NCBI GenBank assembly: GCA_037890055.1
Contig: JBBKBD010000009.1
Origin: Mediannikoviicoccus sp037890055
GTDB lineage: Bacteria; Bacillota; Clostridia; Tissierellales; Peptoniphilaceae
Reading direction: 5' to 3' (one strand)
Length of the DNA: 64,000 bases
The translations under genes were made by a program, and so were the position numbers. Positions 16,273-25,504 of this stretch are shown here, piece after piece (the stretch's first letter is position 1; every line of letters starts with the position of its first letter). The notes under the pieces were generated by a model. That model searched no databases and was not told where the DNA came from. It was given only the letters and a program-made list of their open reading frames with translations.

Positions 16273-17427
16273 ATGAAAAAGAAATTTGTAGCAATTATTG
16301 TAGCGACAAGTGTTATTCTTGCATCTTGTGGAGTTAATGGGGAAAGAGAATCTACTAAAGTAGATGATAATACCATTAAATTTGGATCTAGTTTTCCACT
16401 AACTGGTCAATATTCTAATTATGGAATTTCAACTGTAAATGGAATAGAAATGGCCATTGAAGAAATCAATGCGAATGGTGGAATTAAAGGTAAAAAAATA
16501 ACTTTAGAATCATTAGATGATAAGGGAGAATTAACAGATTCAGTAACAACTTATCACAAATTAGTTCAAAATGGAGCACAGGCTGTAATTGGAACAAACA
16601 CTTCATCACCATCATCTGCAATTGCAGAAGCGTCAATTAATGATGGTATACCAGTTATTACACCTACTGGAACTGAAGAGGCTATTACCGAAGGAAAACC
16701 AAATGTATTTAGAACTTGCTTTACCAATCCATACCAAGGAGAATTATTGGCAATTTTTGCAAAGGACAGTCTAAATGCTAAAACTGCAGGTATTTTAGTA
16801 AATACAGCCAGTGACTACTCAACTGGGATTGCAGATTCATTTGAAAAAAAGGCAGAAGAGTTAGGAATTAAAGTTGTGAAAAAAGAATCCTATGGAGAAA
16901 ATGATACTGATTTCAAGGCACAACTTACAAGTATAGCTGGCAAAAATCCAGATGTTTTATTAATACCAGACTATTATGAAAAACTATCTCTAATTACACC
17001 ACAAGCAAGGGATGCAAATATAAAATCTACTTTCTTAGGTGGAGATGGATGGGATGGCATACTAAAGACTATGGATTCATCAAGCTATGACATTATTCAA
17101 GATTCCTATTTTACAAATCACTTCTCTATAGAGGACACTGGCAGTAAGGTACAAGAATTTATAAATAAATATAGGGAAAAGTACGGAGAAGATCCTACTG
17201 CTTTTTCAGCATTAGGTTATGACACAGTTTATATTTTAAAAGAGGGATTTGAATCTGCTAATTCCGATTCAAATGAAGATAGAAACGCAGCAATTAAATC
17301 CTTAGAATTTACTGGAATTACAGGTTCCTTTAAATTTGATGAAAATAATAATCCTAGAAAAGCAGCATCAATTATGAAAATTGATAACGGAAAATACAAA
17401 TTTGATTCCATAGTTAATCCTAGATAG
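16273..17427 (+). CDS. Branched-chain amino-acid ABC transporter substrate-binding lipoprotein (LivJ/LivK type)
   Basis: This is a 384-residue periplasmic-binding-protein-like (Peripla_BP_6) lipoprotein. The signal peptide ends in the lipobox LASC with Cys19 as lipidation site. Family blocks include FPLTGQYSNYG near the N terminus, NTSSPSSAIAEA, and PVITPTGT in the ligand cleft. AAGGAGG precedes the ATG. No LivH/M permease or LivG/F ATPase is adjacent, so it must work with a transporter encoded elsewhere or act as an orphan sensor. Control by a Leu T-box strongly supports leucine or branched-chain amino acids as ligand. A terminator follows it, making the unit monocistronic. Confidence 0.88.
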   Translation: MKKKFVAIIVATSVILASCGVNGERESTKVDDNTIKFGSSFPLTGQYSNYGISTVNGIEMAIEEINANGGIKGKKITLESLDDKGELTDSVTTYHKLVQNGAQAVIGTNTSSPSSAIAEASINDGIPVITPTGTEEAITEGKPNVFRTCFTNPYQGELLAIFAKDSLNAKTAGILVNTASDYSTGIADSFEKKAEELGIKVVKKESYGENDTDFKAQLTSIAGKNPDVLLIPDYYEKLSLITPQARDANIKSTFLGGDGWDGILKTMDSSSYDIIQDSYFTNHFSIEDTGSKVQEFINKYREKYGEDPTAFSALGYDTVYILKEGFESANSDSNEDRNAAIKSLEFTGITGSFKFDENNNPRKAASIMKIDNGKYKFDSIVNPR

Positions 17428-17490
17428 ATATATTTATAATCTCGCAATTTTTTTTGGAGATATGAAATTTTAAATTAATAAATTTTAACT

Positions 17491-17529
17491 AAGCCATTGT
17501 TAATTATAACGATGGCTTCTATTTTTTTG
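17491..17529 (+). terminator. Terminator after the binding-protein gene
   Basis: AAGCCATTG pairs with CGATGGCTT around a TTAATTATAA loop, followed by a T-rich tail. Confidence 0.8.
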
Positions 17530-17612
17530 TAATTATTTAAGATAGCAGTTTTAAATTAAAAACATAATAGCTAATAAAAGTATATTTATTAAGCTTAAGC
17601 CTTCGTTGGTGG

Positions 17613-17618
17613 TATAAT
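17613..17618 (+). promoter_or_regulatory. Extended -10 promoter for the gene at 17646
   Basis: TGGTATAAT gives an extended -10 element. The -35 region 17 bases upstream (TAAGCT) is poor, as is usual with extended -10 promoters. Confidence 0.5.
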
Positions 17619-17645
17619 TATTTAAAGCTGATTAAGGGGGGGAAG

Positions 17646-18083
17646 ATGAAAGAATATAAAAGAATCTACACCGACCAAAGATTTAGCCTTCATGATGCAA
17701 ATATTATTGACATAGATTTTGACCTAGACTGCCATGATCTAATTTTAAAAACACAATATGGGTTTGTGGATATTAATAAAAACGAGATGGTAGAAGGGAA
17801 AATTATTTTAAAGGAAGTTTCTCTAGAAGATTCTTATGTGTATATTATGGAGTACAAAAATGTTTTAGCGGGGAATGTGGGAAGTTTTGTTGGAGAGAAA
17901 ATGGATTTACAAAATTTTATTTCTGCCTTTTATACGAAGTTTAAAAACATTGATGTGGTTTCTGAGTACGACTCTTATAAGACCTATTTATTAACTGGAT
18001 TTTTATCTCGAGGGAATGAGTATCTTGAAGTTAATATTGAAATTTTTTATCATGGAGACTTTTTGTATAGGGTTAGTCAGTAG
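17646..18083 (+). CDS. Hypothetical protein, 145 residues
   Basis: I do not recognise this protein. It is soluble, acidic and appears mostly beta-strand, with RFSLHDANIIDIDFD near the N terminus and alternating hydrophobic residues. It lacks a signal peptide. A GGGGGGGAAG Shine-Dalgarno stretch directly before the ATG and its own promoter support expression. It stands alone between the T-box unit and the glycan cassette. The size and beta-rich pattern resemble small immunity-like or DUF proteins, but no motif proves this. Confidence 0.6.
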   Translation: MKEYKRIYTDQRFSLHDANIIDIDFDLDCHDLILKTQYGFVDINKNEMVEGKIILKEVSLEDSYVYIMEYKNVLAGNVGSFVGEKMDLQNFISAFYTKFKNIDVVSEYDSYKTYLLTGFLSRGNEYLEVNIEIFYHGDFLYRVSQ

Positions 18084-18175
18084 GGCTAAAATTTTTTATT
18101 AATTTAAATTAACAAAATAGGAAAATAATGCGTTAATTTGATATAATAGAAATGTTGGATGTAACAATGTAATTT

Positions 18176-18204
18176 TTGAAAAAAACAGCTTAAAAGCTTA
18201 TACT
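18176..18204 (+). promoter_or_regulatory. Promoter of the surface-glycan cassette
   Basis: TTGAAA (18176-18181) and TATACT (18199-18204) are 17 bases apart, 31 bases before the first start codon. A TATAAT at 18142-18147 may be a second start site. Confidence 0.75.
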
Positions 18205-18234
18205 ATAGTGTAGAATTAATTTATGGAGGGAAAT

Positions 18235-19440
18235 ATGAAGATTGATTTTTCACCACCGGATATATCTCAACTAGAAATTGATGAAGTTGTGGATACTTTA
18301 AAGTCTGGTTGGATTACAACTGGACCTAAAACAAAAAAACTAGAAAAAATGATTACTGAATATGTAGGAACAGACAGGACAGTGTGCCTTAATTCTGCTA
18401 CGGCGGCACTTGAACTTAATTTGAGACTGCTTGGCATAGGAGAGGGGGACGAAGTTATTACTTCAGCATACACCTACACTGCGTCTGCTTCGGTTATAGA
18501 TCATGTTGGAGCTAAGATTGTACTTGTGGACACAGTTCCTGGAAGCTATTTTATGGACTATGACAAGTTAGCTGATAGTATAAATGAAAACACCAAGGCT
18601 GTAATTGGTGTTGACATTGCAGGAGTTCCTGTAGATTATCATAGAATTAGAGGTATTTTAGAAGAAAAGAAAAATCTTTTTAAACCTGCTAACAAAATAC
18701 AAGAGGCCATGGGTCGTGCTGCACTTGTAAATGACGGTGCCCATTCATTTGGATCAATTTATTATGATGAAAAGACAGGCTACTACAGCGACTTTATTTC
18801 ATTTTCATTCCACGCAGTAAAGAATTTTACTACCGGGGAAGGTGGAGCGTTATCTTGGAATACCATTGATGGCATAGATGACGACGAACTTTATAATGAG
18901 TTACAACTTCTATCCCTACATGGTCAAAACAAGGATGCGCTTTCAAAGATGAAACTTGGTGCATGGGAATATGACATAGTAGGACCATATTACAAGATGA
19001 ATATGACTGACATTATGGCTGCCATTGGACTTGCCCAATTTAAAAGATATGACTCTTTACTTGCTAGAAGAAAAGAAGTTGTAAAAATATATGACGACAT
19101 ATTAAGGGACGCACCTGTGGAAACTCTGAAGCATGTGGGAGAACACTATATAAGTAACTGCCACCTTTACCTGGCAAGGGTAAATGGAATTAAAGTGGAA
19201 GAAAGAAATAAGATTATTGAGGAAATGGCAGATAAGCAAATAGCAACAAATGTCCACTACAAACCACTTGCCATGATGACTGCATACAAGAACTTGGGAT
19301 TTGACATTAAAGACTATCCAAATGTATATAAGCAATATGAAAATCAAATCACACTTCCTCTTCATAGCAGACTGACAAATGAAGAAGCTGAATATGTGGC
19401 TAAGAGCTTTGTGGAAATAGTAAATAAATATGCAAAATAA
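18235..19440 (+). CDS. DegT/DnrJ/EryC1 sugar aminotransferase (PglE-like)
   Basis: This is a 401-residue PLP-dependent nucleotide-sugar aminotransferase. The start at 18235 follows GGAGGG at 18225-18230; an ATG at 18223 lies ahead of that site. Motifs are GWITTGPKTKKLE, LNSATAALEL, DEVITSAYTYTASAS, and the PLP lysine Lys196 in SFHAVKNFTTGEGG. The sequence resembles enzymes that aminate UDP-4-keto-6-deoxy-GlcNAc at C4, as in bacillosamine synthesis. The matching 4,6-dehydratase and acetyltransferase are not in this window. It is first gene of the cassette and overlaps the phosphoglycosyltransferase gene by 11 bases, which fits a role in making the first sugar of the glycan. Confidence 0.85.
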   Translation: MKIDFSPPDISQLEIDEVVDTLKSGWITTGPKTKKLEKMITEYVGTDRTVCLNSATAALELNLRLLGIGEGDEVITSAYTYTASASVIDHVGAKIVLVDTVPGSYFMDYDKLADSINENTKAVIGVDIAGVPVDYHRIRGILEEKKNLFKPANKIQEAMGRAALVNDGAHSFGSIYYDEKTGYYSDFISFSFHAVKNFTTGEGGALSWNTIDGIDDDELYNELQLLSLHGQNKDALSKMKLGAWEYDIVGPYYKMNMTDIMAAIGLAQFKRYDSLLARRKEVVKIYDDILRDAPVETLKHVGEHYISNCHLYLARVNGIKVEERNKIIEEMADKQIATNVHYKPLAMMTAYKNLGFDIKDYPNVYKQYENQITLPLHSRLTNEEAEYVAKSFVEIVNKYAK

Positions 19441-20119
19441 ATTAAGCCCAGAAGCTTTTTCAAAATATATTGATGAACGTCTTAAAAAGAGAAGATTTTC
19501 ACTTTTATTAAAGAGGTTCGTGGATATAATATTATCTCTAATAGGCCTTACAATACTTTTAATTCCATTTATTATTATAAGTGTTATTATAAAGCTTACA
19601 TCTAAGGGACCAGTTTTTTACAGGCAGGAGAGAATAAAAAAGGGCGATGTACCCTTTAGGATATTCAAGTTTCGAACCATGGTTCAAGATGCGGACAAAA
19701 AGGGAATGTTAATAACCGTCGGAGAAGATAAGAGGATTACGGGAATAGGAAAGTTTTTGAGAAAATCAAAGATTGATGAACTTCCTCAACTCATAAATGT
19801 GTTTATTGGTGACATGAGTTTTGTCGGACCACGTCCAGAAGTGCCAAAGTACACTGCACTTTACGATGGATATCAAAAAAATATTTTAAAAATTCGCCCA
19901 GGCATTACAGACCTGGCATCTATAAAGTATAAAGATGAGGCGTCGGTTTTGGCGAAGAGTGAAAACCCTGAAGAGACTTATATAAATGAGATAATGCAGG
20001 AAAAGCTTAGGATAAATCTTGAGTATATTGAAAAAATTTCGGTTATACAGGATATTAAGTTGATTATTATAACCATATTAGAAGTAATAGGATTTGAAAT
20101 AAATGAACAAGAAGATTAA
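19430..20119 (+). CDS. Undecaprenyl-phosphate sugar-1-phosphate transferase (monotopic phosphoglycosyltransferase)
   Basis: This 229-residue enzyme belongs to the bacterial sugar transferase family (PglC/WbaP catalytic core). It has one hydrophobic re-entrant helix at about residues 28-55 preceded by KRFVDI, then GPVFYRQER, FKFRTM, KIDELPQL and SFVGPRPE, all hallmarks of the family. It transfers a sugar-1-phosphate from a UDP-sugar to undecaprenyl phosphate on the inner membrane face, the committing step of glycan assembly. The length is that of the minimal PglC type. It overlaps both neighbours (11 and 17 bases), so the first three genes are probably translationally coupled. Confidence 0.9.
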   Translation: MQNKLSPEAFSKYIDERLKKRRFSLLLKRFVDIILSLIGLTILLIPFIIISVIIKLTSKGPVFYRQERIKKGDVPFRIFKFRTMVQDADKKGMLITVGEDKRITGIGKFLRKSKIDELPQLINVFIGDMSFVGPRPEVPKYTALYDGYQKNILKIRPGITDLASIKYKDEASVLAKSENPEETYINEIMQEKLRINLEYIEKISVIQDIKLIIITILEVIGFEINEQED

Positions 20120-21353
20120 GAATATTTGGATTATAAATCATTATGCAGATCCACCGAATATAGGCAAATTTAATAGACATTACAATTTTGCGAAAAATTT
20201 GAAAGATTGTGGATATAATGTTAAAATATTCACAGCATCAACCATTCATACAACACAGATAAATATGATTTCCAATGATGCCACATATAAAGAAGATAAA
20301 TTTGATGGCATAGATTATGTTTTTTTAAGGGCCATGTCCTATGAAGACAATGGAATGAAGAGGGTTTTAAATATGTTGCAATACTTTTTTAGAGCTCTTT
20401 TTATACCAAAGAGTTTTGGAAAGCCGGATCTTGTATTTGCTTCTGGACCGCATCCTCTAACATGGATTGCGGGGTATAGACAGGCAAAAAAATACGATGC
20501 CAAGTTTATTACGGAGACGAGAGATCTTTGGCCTGAAACCTTTGTGGCCATGGGCAAGATGACTAGGAAAAATATAATTGCAAAAATTCTTTATAAGATT
20601 GAAAGGTGGATGTATAATAAGTCAGATATAATTCTATTCACACTGCCAGGTGGTATAGACTATATTAGAAAGATAGGTCTTGATACTTCAAAGGTTCGCT
20701 ATATAAACAATGGAATCGTGCTTAAAGATTACGAAGAAAACAAGAAGAACTTTGAGTACGAAGATGAAGACCTTTCAAATGAAGAAAATTTCAATGTGGT
20801 ATTTAGCGGAGCCATTGGTAAGGCCAATGACCTTGGTAGGGTTATTAGAGCTTTTAAGATAATTAAAGATAGGGGCTACAAAGACATTAAGTTTTTAATC
20901 TTTGGAGACAAGGGCGAAAGAAAAGAACTTGAAAAGTATGTGAAAGAGAATAATATTGATAATGTAATTTTCAAGGGCTGGGTAAATAAGAGGCAAGTGC
21001 CTTCCATATTATCACAGTCAAACCTTCAGGTACTATCACTTGCCCACCTACCAGAACTATTTAAATATGGACTTAGCCCAAATAAATTGTTCGAGTACCT
21101 AGCTTCGGGAAAGCCAGTTATATCAAATGTTGAATGTGGCTATGACCTTTTGAAAAAATATAACTGTGGACTAACGGTTCAAGGGGACAGCGAAGAGGCT
21201 ATGGCAGATGGTATAATTTATTTTTATAAGTTATACAAAGAAGAGCCGGGGAAATATTTACAATACTGTGAAAATTCATTAAAGGCTGCAAAGGACTTTG
21301 ATTTCAAAAACTTATCAATGAAGCTGGTTGAAGTTATTGAAAGCCTTGAGTAA
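20103..21353 (+). CDS. GT4-family glycosyltransferase (WbuB-like)
   Basis: The 416-residue protein has the two-Rossmann GT-B layout. IWIINHYADPPNIGKFNRHY at the N terminus is typical of WbuB-like transferases of amino sugars. GAIGKANDLGRVI begins the C-terminal domain, and SPNKLFEYLASGKPVI is the GT4 nucleotide-sugar-binding block. It probably adds the second sugar to the lipid-linked intermediate made by the preceding enzyme. The donor could be the diacetamido-uronic acid made by the next four genes; this is inferred from gene order. Confidence 0.85.
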   Translation: MNKKIKNIWIINHYADPPNIGKFNRHYNFAKNLKDCGYNVKIFTASTIHTTQINMISNDATYKEDKFDGIDYVFLRAMSYEDNGMKRVLNMLQYFFRALFIPKSFGKPDLVFASGPHPLTWIAGYRQAKKYDAKFITETRDLWPETFVAMGKMTRKNIIAKILYKIERWMYNKSDIILFTLPGGIDYIRKIGLDTSKVRYINNGIVLKDYEENKKNFEYEDEDLSNEENFNVVFSGAIGKANDLGRVIRAFKIIKDRGYKDIKFLIFGDKGERKELEKYVKENNIDNVIFKGWVNKRQVPSILSQSNLQVLSLAHLPELFKYGLSPNKLFEYLASGKPVISNVECGYDLLKKYNCGLTVQGDSEEAMADGIIYFYKLYKEEPGKYLQYCENSLKAAKDFDFKNLSMKLVEVIESLE

Positions 21354-21369
21354 AAATGATGGAGGATCA

Positions 21370-22560
21370 ATGAATATATCATTAATAGATTTAAAGAGAC
21401 AATACAAAAACATAGAAGAAGAAGCAGAAGAGAGAATTCTCGACGTTTTGAGAAATGCCCAATATATTATGGGAGAAAATGTTAAGAAGTTTGAATCTGA
21501 ATTTGCTAGATACATTGGAGTTAAGAATGCCATTTCTGTAGGCAATGGAACAGATGCACTAATTATTGCCCTAAAGGCACTGGGAATTGGCCATGGAGAT
21601 GAAGTTATCACCACAGCATACACATTCTTTGCCACTGCAGAAGCCATAGCATATGTGGGAGCAACTCCAGTATTTGTTGATGTTGAACTTGACACATACA
21701 ACATCGACCCAAAACTAATTGAAGAAAAGATTACTGAAAAGACAAAGGCTATTATAGCTGTTCATATATTTGGTAATCCATGTAAGATGGATGAAATAAA
21801 TGAAATTGCAAAGAAGCACAATCTATATGTGGTAGAAGATGCGGCGCAAGCTGTTGGATGTATCTACAAGGGTGAGATGATTGGTACATTATCCGATATC
21901 GCATGTTTTTCATTCTTCCCAACTAAAAACCTAGGATGTGCAGGAGATGGTGGAATGTTAACAACAAATAACGACGACTTAGCAACCATTATTAAAGCAC
22001 TAAAGGTTCATGGATCAGGTGAAAATGGATTAAAGGCATACAACCTTTTAAACAACATTGACGAGGAAGTAAAAGTTGATGAAACTGCTGACAATACCGT
22101 ATATAATCCATTAAAATACTACAATTATATTATTGGACAAAATTCCAGACTAGATGAAATACAAGCCGCACTTTTAAGAGTTAAGCTTACTCACCTAGAG
22201 GGCTGGACTGACAATAGAGTTAGGGCTGCAAAGAGATACAATAAAGGACTTAAAGGCAAATTGGTTACACCGACAGAGGAAGAAGAGTCAAGACATGTGT
22301 ATCATCTATATATCCTTCAATCTGAAAAGAGAGAAGAGCTTACAAACTTCCTAAAGGAAAAGGGAATAGCAACTGGTATTTACTATCCGGTACCAATGCA
22401 TCTACAAGAAGTTTTTAAACCACTAGGATATAAACCAGAAGATTGCAAAAACGCATACTATTTATCACAAAGAACTTTTGCCCTTCCAATGTTCCCAGAA
22501 ATAACAGATGAAGAGATAGACTATATTATTAAATCTGTTTTAGAGTTCAATCATGAGTAA
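21370..22560 (+). CDS. wbpE: UDP-sugar 3-aminotransferase (WbpE-like, DegT family)
   Basis: This is a 396-residue PLP aminotransferase. The ATG at 21370 is chosen because GGAGG lies at 21361-21365; an in-frame ATG at 21328 is inside the previous gene. Motifs are GNGTDALIIALKALGIG, VHIFGNPCKM, VVEDAAQAVG and the PLP lysine Lys186 in FFPTKNLGCAGDGG. WbpE aminates the 3-keto sugar made by WbpB in the UDP-GlcNAc(3NAc)A pathway. The neighbours encoding WbpD-, WbpA- and WbpB-like enzymes make this role much more likely than the alternative 4-amination. The 3' end overlaps the acetyltransferase gene by eight bases. Confidence 0.82.
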   Translation: MNISLIDLKRQYKNIEEEAEERILDVLRNAQYIMGENVKKFESEFARYIGVKNAISVGNGTDALIIALKALGIGHGDEVITTAYTFFATAEAIAYVGATPVFVDVELDTYNIDPKLIEEKITEKTKAIIAVHIFGNPCKMDEINEIAKKHNLYVVEDAAQAVGCIYKGEMIGTLSDIACFSFFPTKNLGCAGDGGMLTTNNDDLATIIKALKVHGSGENGLKAYNLLNNIDEEVKVDETADNTVYNPLKYYNYIIGQNSRLDEIQAALLRVKLTHLEGWTDNRVRAAKRYNKGLKGKLVTPTEEEESRHVYHLYILQSEKREELTNFLKEKGIATGIYYPVPMHLQEVFKPLGYKPEDCKNAYYLSQRTFALPMFPEITDEEIDYIIKSVLEFNHE

Positions 22561-23128
22561 ATATTTTGTGCACGAGTCGTCATATGTTGACGAAGGTTCA
22601 ATAATTGGAGAAGGAACAAAGATTTGGCACTTTTCACATATTATGCCAAATTGTGAAATCGGTAAAAACTGCAACATTGGACAAAATGTTGTTATTTCAC
22701 CGGGAGTTAAAATAGGAGACCGTGTAAAGATACAAAACAATGTGTCTGTGTACACTGGTGTTTGTTGCGAGGAAGGTGTGTTCTTAGGACCTTCCTGCGT
22801 ATTCACAAATGTAATAAATCCACGCTCCTTAATTGAGAAAAAAGATGAATATAAAAAGACGCTTTTAAAAAAAGGAGCTTCAGTTGGAGCAAATGCCACA
22901 ATAATTTGCGGTAACACAATTGGACGATTTGCACTTATTGGTGCCGGAGCGGTCATTACAAAAGACGTTAAAGACTACGAAATTGTAGTTGGAAATCCTG
23001 CAAGGCCTATTGGTTATGCATGTGAATGTGGAGAGAGGTTAAAAAAATATCAAAATAATATGTACAAATGTGAAATTTGTGGTAAACTATATAAGTTAGA
23101 AGATGAATTTTTAAGAGAGAAGGAGTAA
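22553..23128 (+). CDS. wbpD: Hexapeptide-repeat N-acetyltransferase (WbpD/WlbB-like)
   Basis: This 191-residue left-handed beta-helix acetyltransferase has hexapeptide repeats from about residue 15 to 140 (CEIGKNCNIGQN, VKIGDRVKIQN). IWHFSHIMP and VFTNVINPRS are specific to the WbpD/WlbB group, which acetylates the 3-amino group of UDP-GlcNAc(3NH2)A using acetyl-CoA. The C terminus has a small cysteine motif (CECGERL and CEICGKLY) that could bind zinc. It overlaps the aminotransferase gene and lies three bases before the dehydrogenase gene. Confidence 0.85.
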   Translation: MSKYFVHESSYVDEGSIIGEGTKIWHFSHIMPNCEIGKNCNIGQNVVISPGVKIGDRVKIQNNVSVYTGVCCEEGVFLGPSCVFTNVINPRSLIEKKDEYKKTLLKKGASVGANATIICGNTIGRFALIGAGAVITKDVKDYEIVVGNPARPIGYACECGERLKKYQNNMYKCEICGKLYKLEDEFLREKE

Positions 23129-23131
23129 AAA

Positions 23132-24463
23132 ATGTCAAACATTAAACAAGAACTATTACAAAAAATAGAATCTAAGGAATTAGTAGTAGGGGTTATTGGC
23201 CTAGGATATGTTGGTCTACCTCTAGCAGTTGAAAAAGCTAACGCAGGCTATAAGGTAATAGGTTTTGATGTACTACCTGAAAAGGTAAAAATGGTAAACG
23301 AAGGACACAATTACATAGGTGATGTAGTTGATGAAGAATTAGCAGAATTAGTTGAAAAGGGAATGTTAAGAGCAACAGATAACTTTGCAGATGTTGCATC
23401 ATGTGACTTTATCGCCATTGCTGTTCCTACACCACTTGATAAATATCAACAACCAGATATATCATATGTTGAAAAGTCAACAACAGATGTATCAAAACAC
23501 TTAAAGAAGGGTTCAATTGTAGTACTTGAATCTACAACATACCCAGGAACAACCGAAGAACTTATGTTACCTATCCTTGAAGAAGGTTCAGGATTGAAAT
23601 GTGGAGAAGATTTCTTCCTAGCATTCTCTCCAGAAAGAGTTGACCCAGGTAACAAGATTTATAAAACTAAAAACACTCCAAAGGTAATTGGTGGTGTTGG
23701 AGAAGACTCTACTGAAGTTGCAGCAGCTCTTTACAGAAATGTACTTGAAGGAGAAGTATTTACAGTTTCTTCACCTAAGGTTGCTGAAATGGAAAAGATA
23801 TTAGAAAACACTTATAGAAATGTTAACATCGGTCTTGTAAATGAATTTGCTCTAATTGCAGACAAGATGGGAATAAACATTTGGGAAGTTGTTGATGCAG
23901 CAAAGACAAAACCATATGGCTTCCAAGCTTTCTATCCAGGTCCTGGAATTGGTGGACACTGTATCCCACTAGATCCATTCTACCTAACATGGAAGGCAAA
24001 AGAATATGACGCTCATATGAGAATTATTGAAGCATCAGGTTCAGTAAACGACTATATGCCTGAATGGGTTATAGATAGATCATTAAGAATATTATCAAAG
24101 AAATTCAAAAAAGCTTTAAACGGAGCAAAAGTTTTAATCTTAGGTATTGCATACAAAAATGATATTGACGACCTAAGAGATAGCCCTGCGCTAGTTGTTA
24201 TTGAACAATTTGAAAAAGAAGGAGCTAACTTAGATTACTATGATGGATATAATCCTTCATATATTGATCAAAATGGAGAAACAGTTCATTCAATCAAAGA
24301 ACTTACTCCAGAAGTTGTAGCTTCATATGACCTAGTTGTTATTACAACAAACCACTCAAATGTTGACTATCAAATGGTTGCAGACAATGCTAAATTCATA
24401 TTTGATACAAAGTATGCAACAAGAGAAGTAAAGGACAACAAGAATAATATCGAATTATTATAA
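23132..24463 (+). CDS. wbpA: UDP-N-acetylglucosamine 6-dehydrogenase (WbpA/WecC family)
   Basis: The 443-residue enzyme belongs to the UDP-glucose/GDP-mannose dehydrogenase family. It has an N-terminal NAD-binding loop GVIGLGYVGLPLA, ESTTYPGTTEE, FSPERVDPGN, the active-site PGPGIGGHCIPLDP with its nucleophilic cysteine, and a C-terminal domain with GIAYKNDIDDLRDSPAL. It oxidises the C6 of UDP-GlcNAc to the uronic acid, the first step of the diacetamido-uronate route. Codon usage and length are normal. GAGAAGGAG precedes the ATG. Confidence 0.88.
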   Translation: MSNIKQELLQKIESKELVVGVIGLGYVGLPLAVEKANAGYKVIGFDVLPEKVKMVNEGHNYIGDVVDEELAELVEKGMLRATDNFADVASCDFIAIAVPTPLDKYQQPDISYVEKSTTDVSKHLKKGSIVVLESTTYPGTTEELMLPILEEGSGLKCGEDFFLAFSPERVDPGNKIYKTKNTPKVIGGVGEDSTEVAAALYRNVLEGEVFTVSSPKVAEMEKILENTYRNVNIGLVNEFALIADKMGINIWEVVDAAKTKPYGFQAFYPGPGIGGHCIPLDPFYLTWKAKEYDAHMRIIEASGSVNDYMPEWVIDRSLRILSKKFKKALNGAKVLILGIAYKNDIDDLRDSPALVVIEQFEKEGANLDYYDGYNPSYIDQNGETVHSIKELTPEVVASYDLVVITTNHSNVDYQMVADNAKFIFDTKYATREVKDNKNNIELL

Positions 24464-24476
24464 TCGGAGGTTTAAT

Positions 24477-25502
24477 TTGAAAAAGTTAAAAGGCGTTATC
24501 ATAGGATGCGGTAGAATTTCATATAGACATGTGCAAGCAATTATAGATAACGACAGCGATACAGAATTAGTAGGCCTTTGCGATGTAATTGAAGAAAGAG
24601 CTATTGAAAAACAAAAACAATACGCTGAAACTTTTCCAGATAGAAATGTGGAAGTATTCACAGACTATATGGAAATGATAAAAAAGGTTAAACCTGACTT
24701 TGCTATGATATGTACAGAATCAGGGTACCATGGAGATATTGCGTTACACTGTCTAGAAGAGGATGTTCACGTTCTAATTGAAAAGCCTATGGCGATGACA
24801 CTAGAAGAGATAGATAAGATAAACGAACTTGCGGATAAAAAGAATTTAAAAGTTGGTGTTTGTCACCAAAATAGATTTAATCCACCAATTCAAAAGCTTA
24901 GAAAAGCTATTGATGAAGGAAAATTTGGTAGACTTATTAACGGAACAGCGAGAATTCTTTGGACAAGAGACCAACATTATTACGATCTTGCACCTTGGAG
25001 AGGTACTAAAAAACTTGATGGTGGAACACTTATGAATCAATGTATCCACAACATAGACTTGTTACTGTGGATGATGGGCTCAGATGTTGTTTCAGTTCAA
25101 TCAGAAAGAGGAACCTTCCTAAGAAATATCGAGATGGAAGACTTTGGTGCAATCCTACTAAGATTCGAAAATGGATCCATTGGTATAATAGAAGGCTCAG
25201 CTTGCGTATATCCAAAGAACTTAGAAGAGACATTAAGTATATTTGGAGAAACAGGAACAGCAGTTATCGGTGGTCTTGCAGTAAATGAAATAAAGACATG
25301 GAATTTTGCAGACGAAAGCGAAGTTATTGATGAAAAAGATTCATCAGAGGTAAAAAATGTGTACGGCGACGGACACACACCGCTTTTAAAAGATTTCGTT
25401 AATGCTATTAACGAAGACAAACAGCCGCTAATCTGTGGTAGACAGGCTAGAAAGCCAGTTGAAGTTATTTTAAAAGCATATGAACAAAGAAAATTACCAT
25501 AA
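24477..25502 (+). CDS. wbpB: Gfo/Idh/MocA oxidoreductase (WbpB/WlbA-like 3-dehydrogenase)
   Basis: Translation starts at a TTG (24477), seven bases after CGGAGG; no in-frame ATG lies at the N terminus. The 341-residue protein has the NAD-binding GCGRISYRH, then EKPMAMTLEE with the catalytic EKP lysine, and HQNRFNPPIQKLR. WbpB/WlbA oxidises UDP-GlcNAcA at C3, giving the substrate for the WbpE aminotransferase. It is last in the cassette and is followed by a terminator two bases after the stop. Confidence 0.85.
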   Translation: MKKLKGVIIGCGRISYRHVQAIIDNDSDTELVGLCDVIEERAIEKQKQYAETFPDRNVEVFTDYMEMIKKVKPDFAMICTESGYHGDIALHCLEEDVHVLIEKPMAMTLEEIDKINELADKKNLKVGVCHQNRFNPPIQKLRKAIDEGKFGRLINGTARILWTRDQHYYDLAPWRGTKKLDGGTLMNQCIHNIDLLLWMMGSDVVSVQSERGTFLRNIEMEDFGAILLRFENGSIGIIEGSACVYPKNLEETLSIFGETGTAVIGGLAVNEIKTWNFADESEVIDEKDSSEVKNVYGDGHTPLLKDFVNAINEDKQPLICGRQARKPVEVILKAYEQRKLP

Positions 25503-25504
25503 AC

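Noticed and set aside
16067..16276. A 69-codon open frame inside the T-box leader
   Set aside because: It covers the antiterminator and terminator, has no ribosome-binding site and is explained by the riboswitch.
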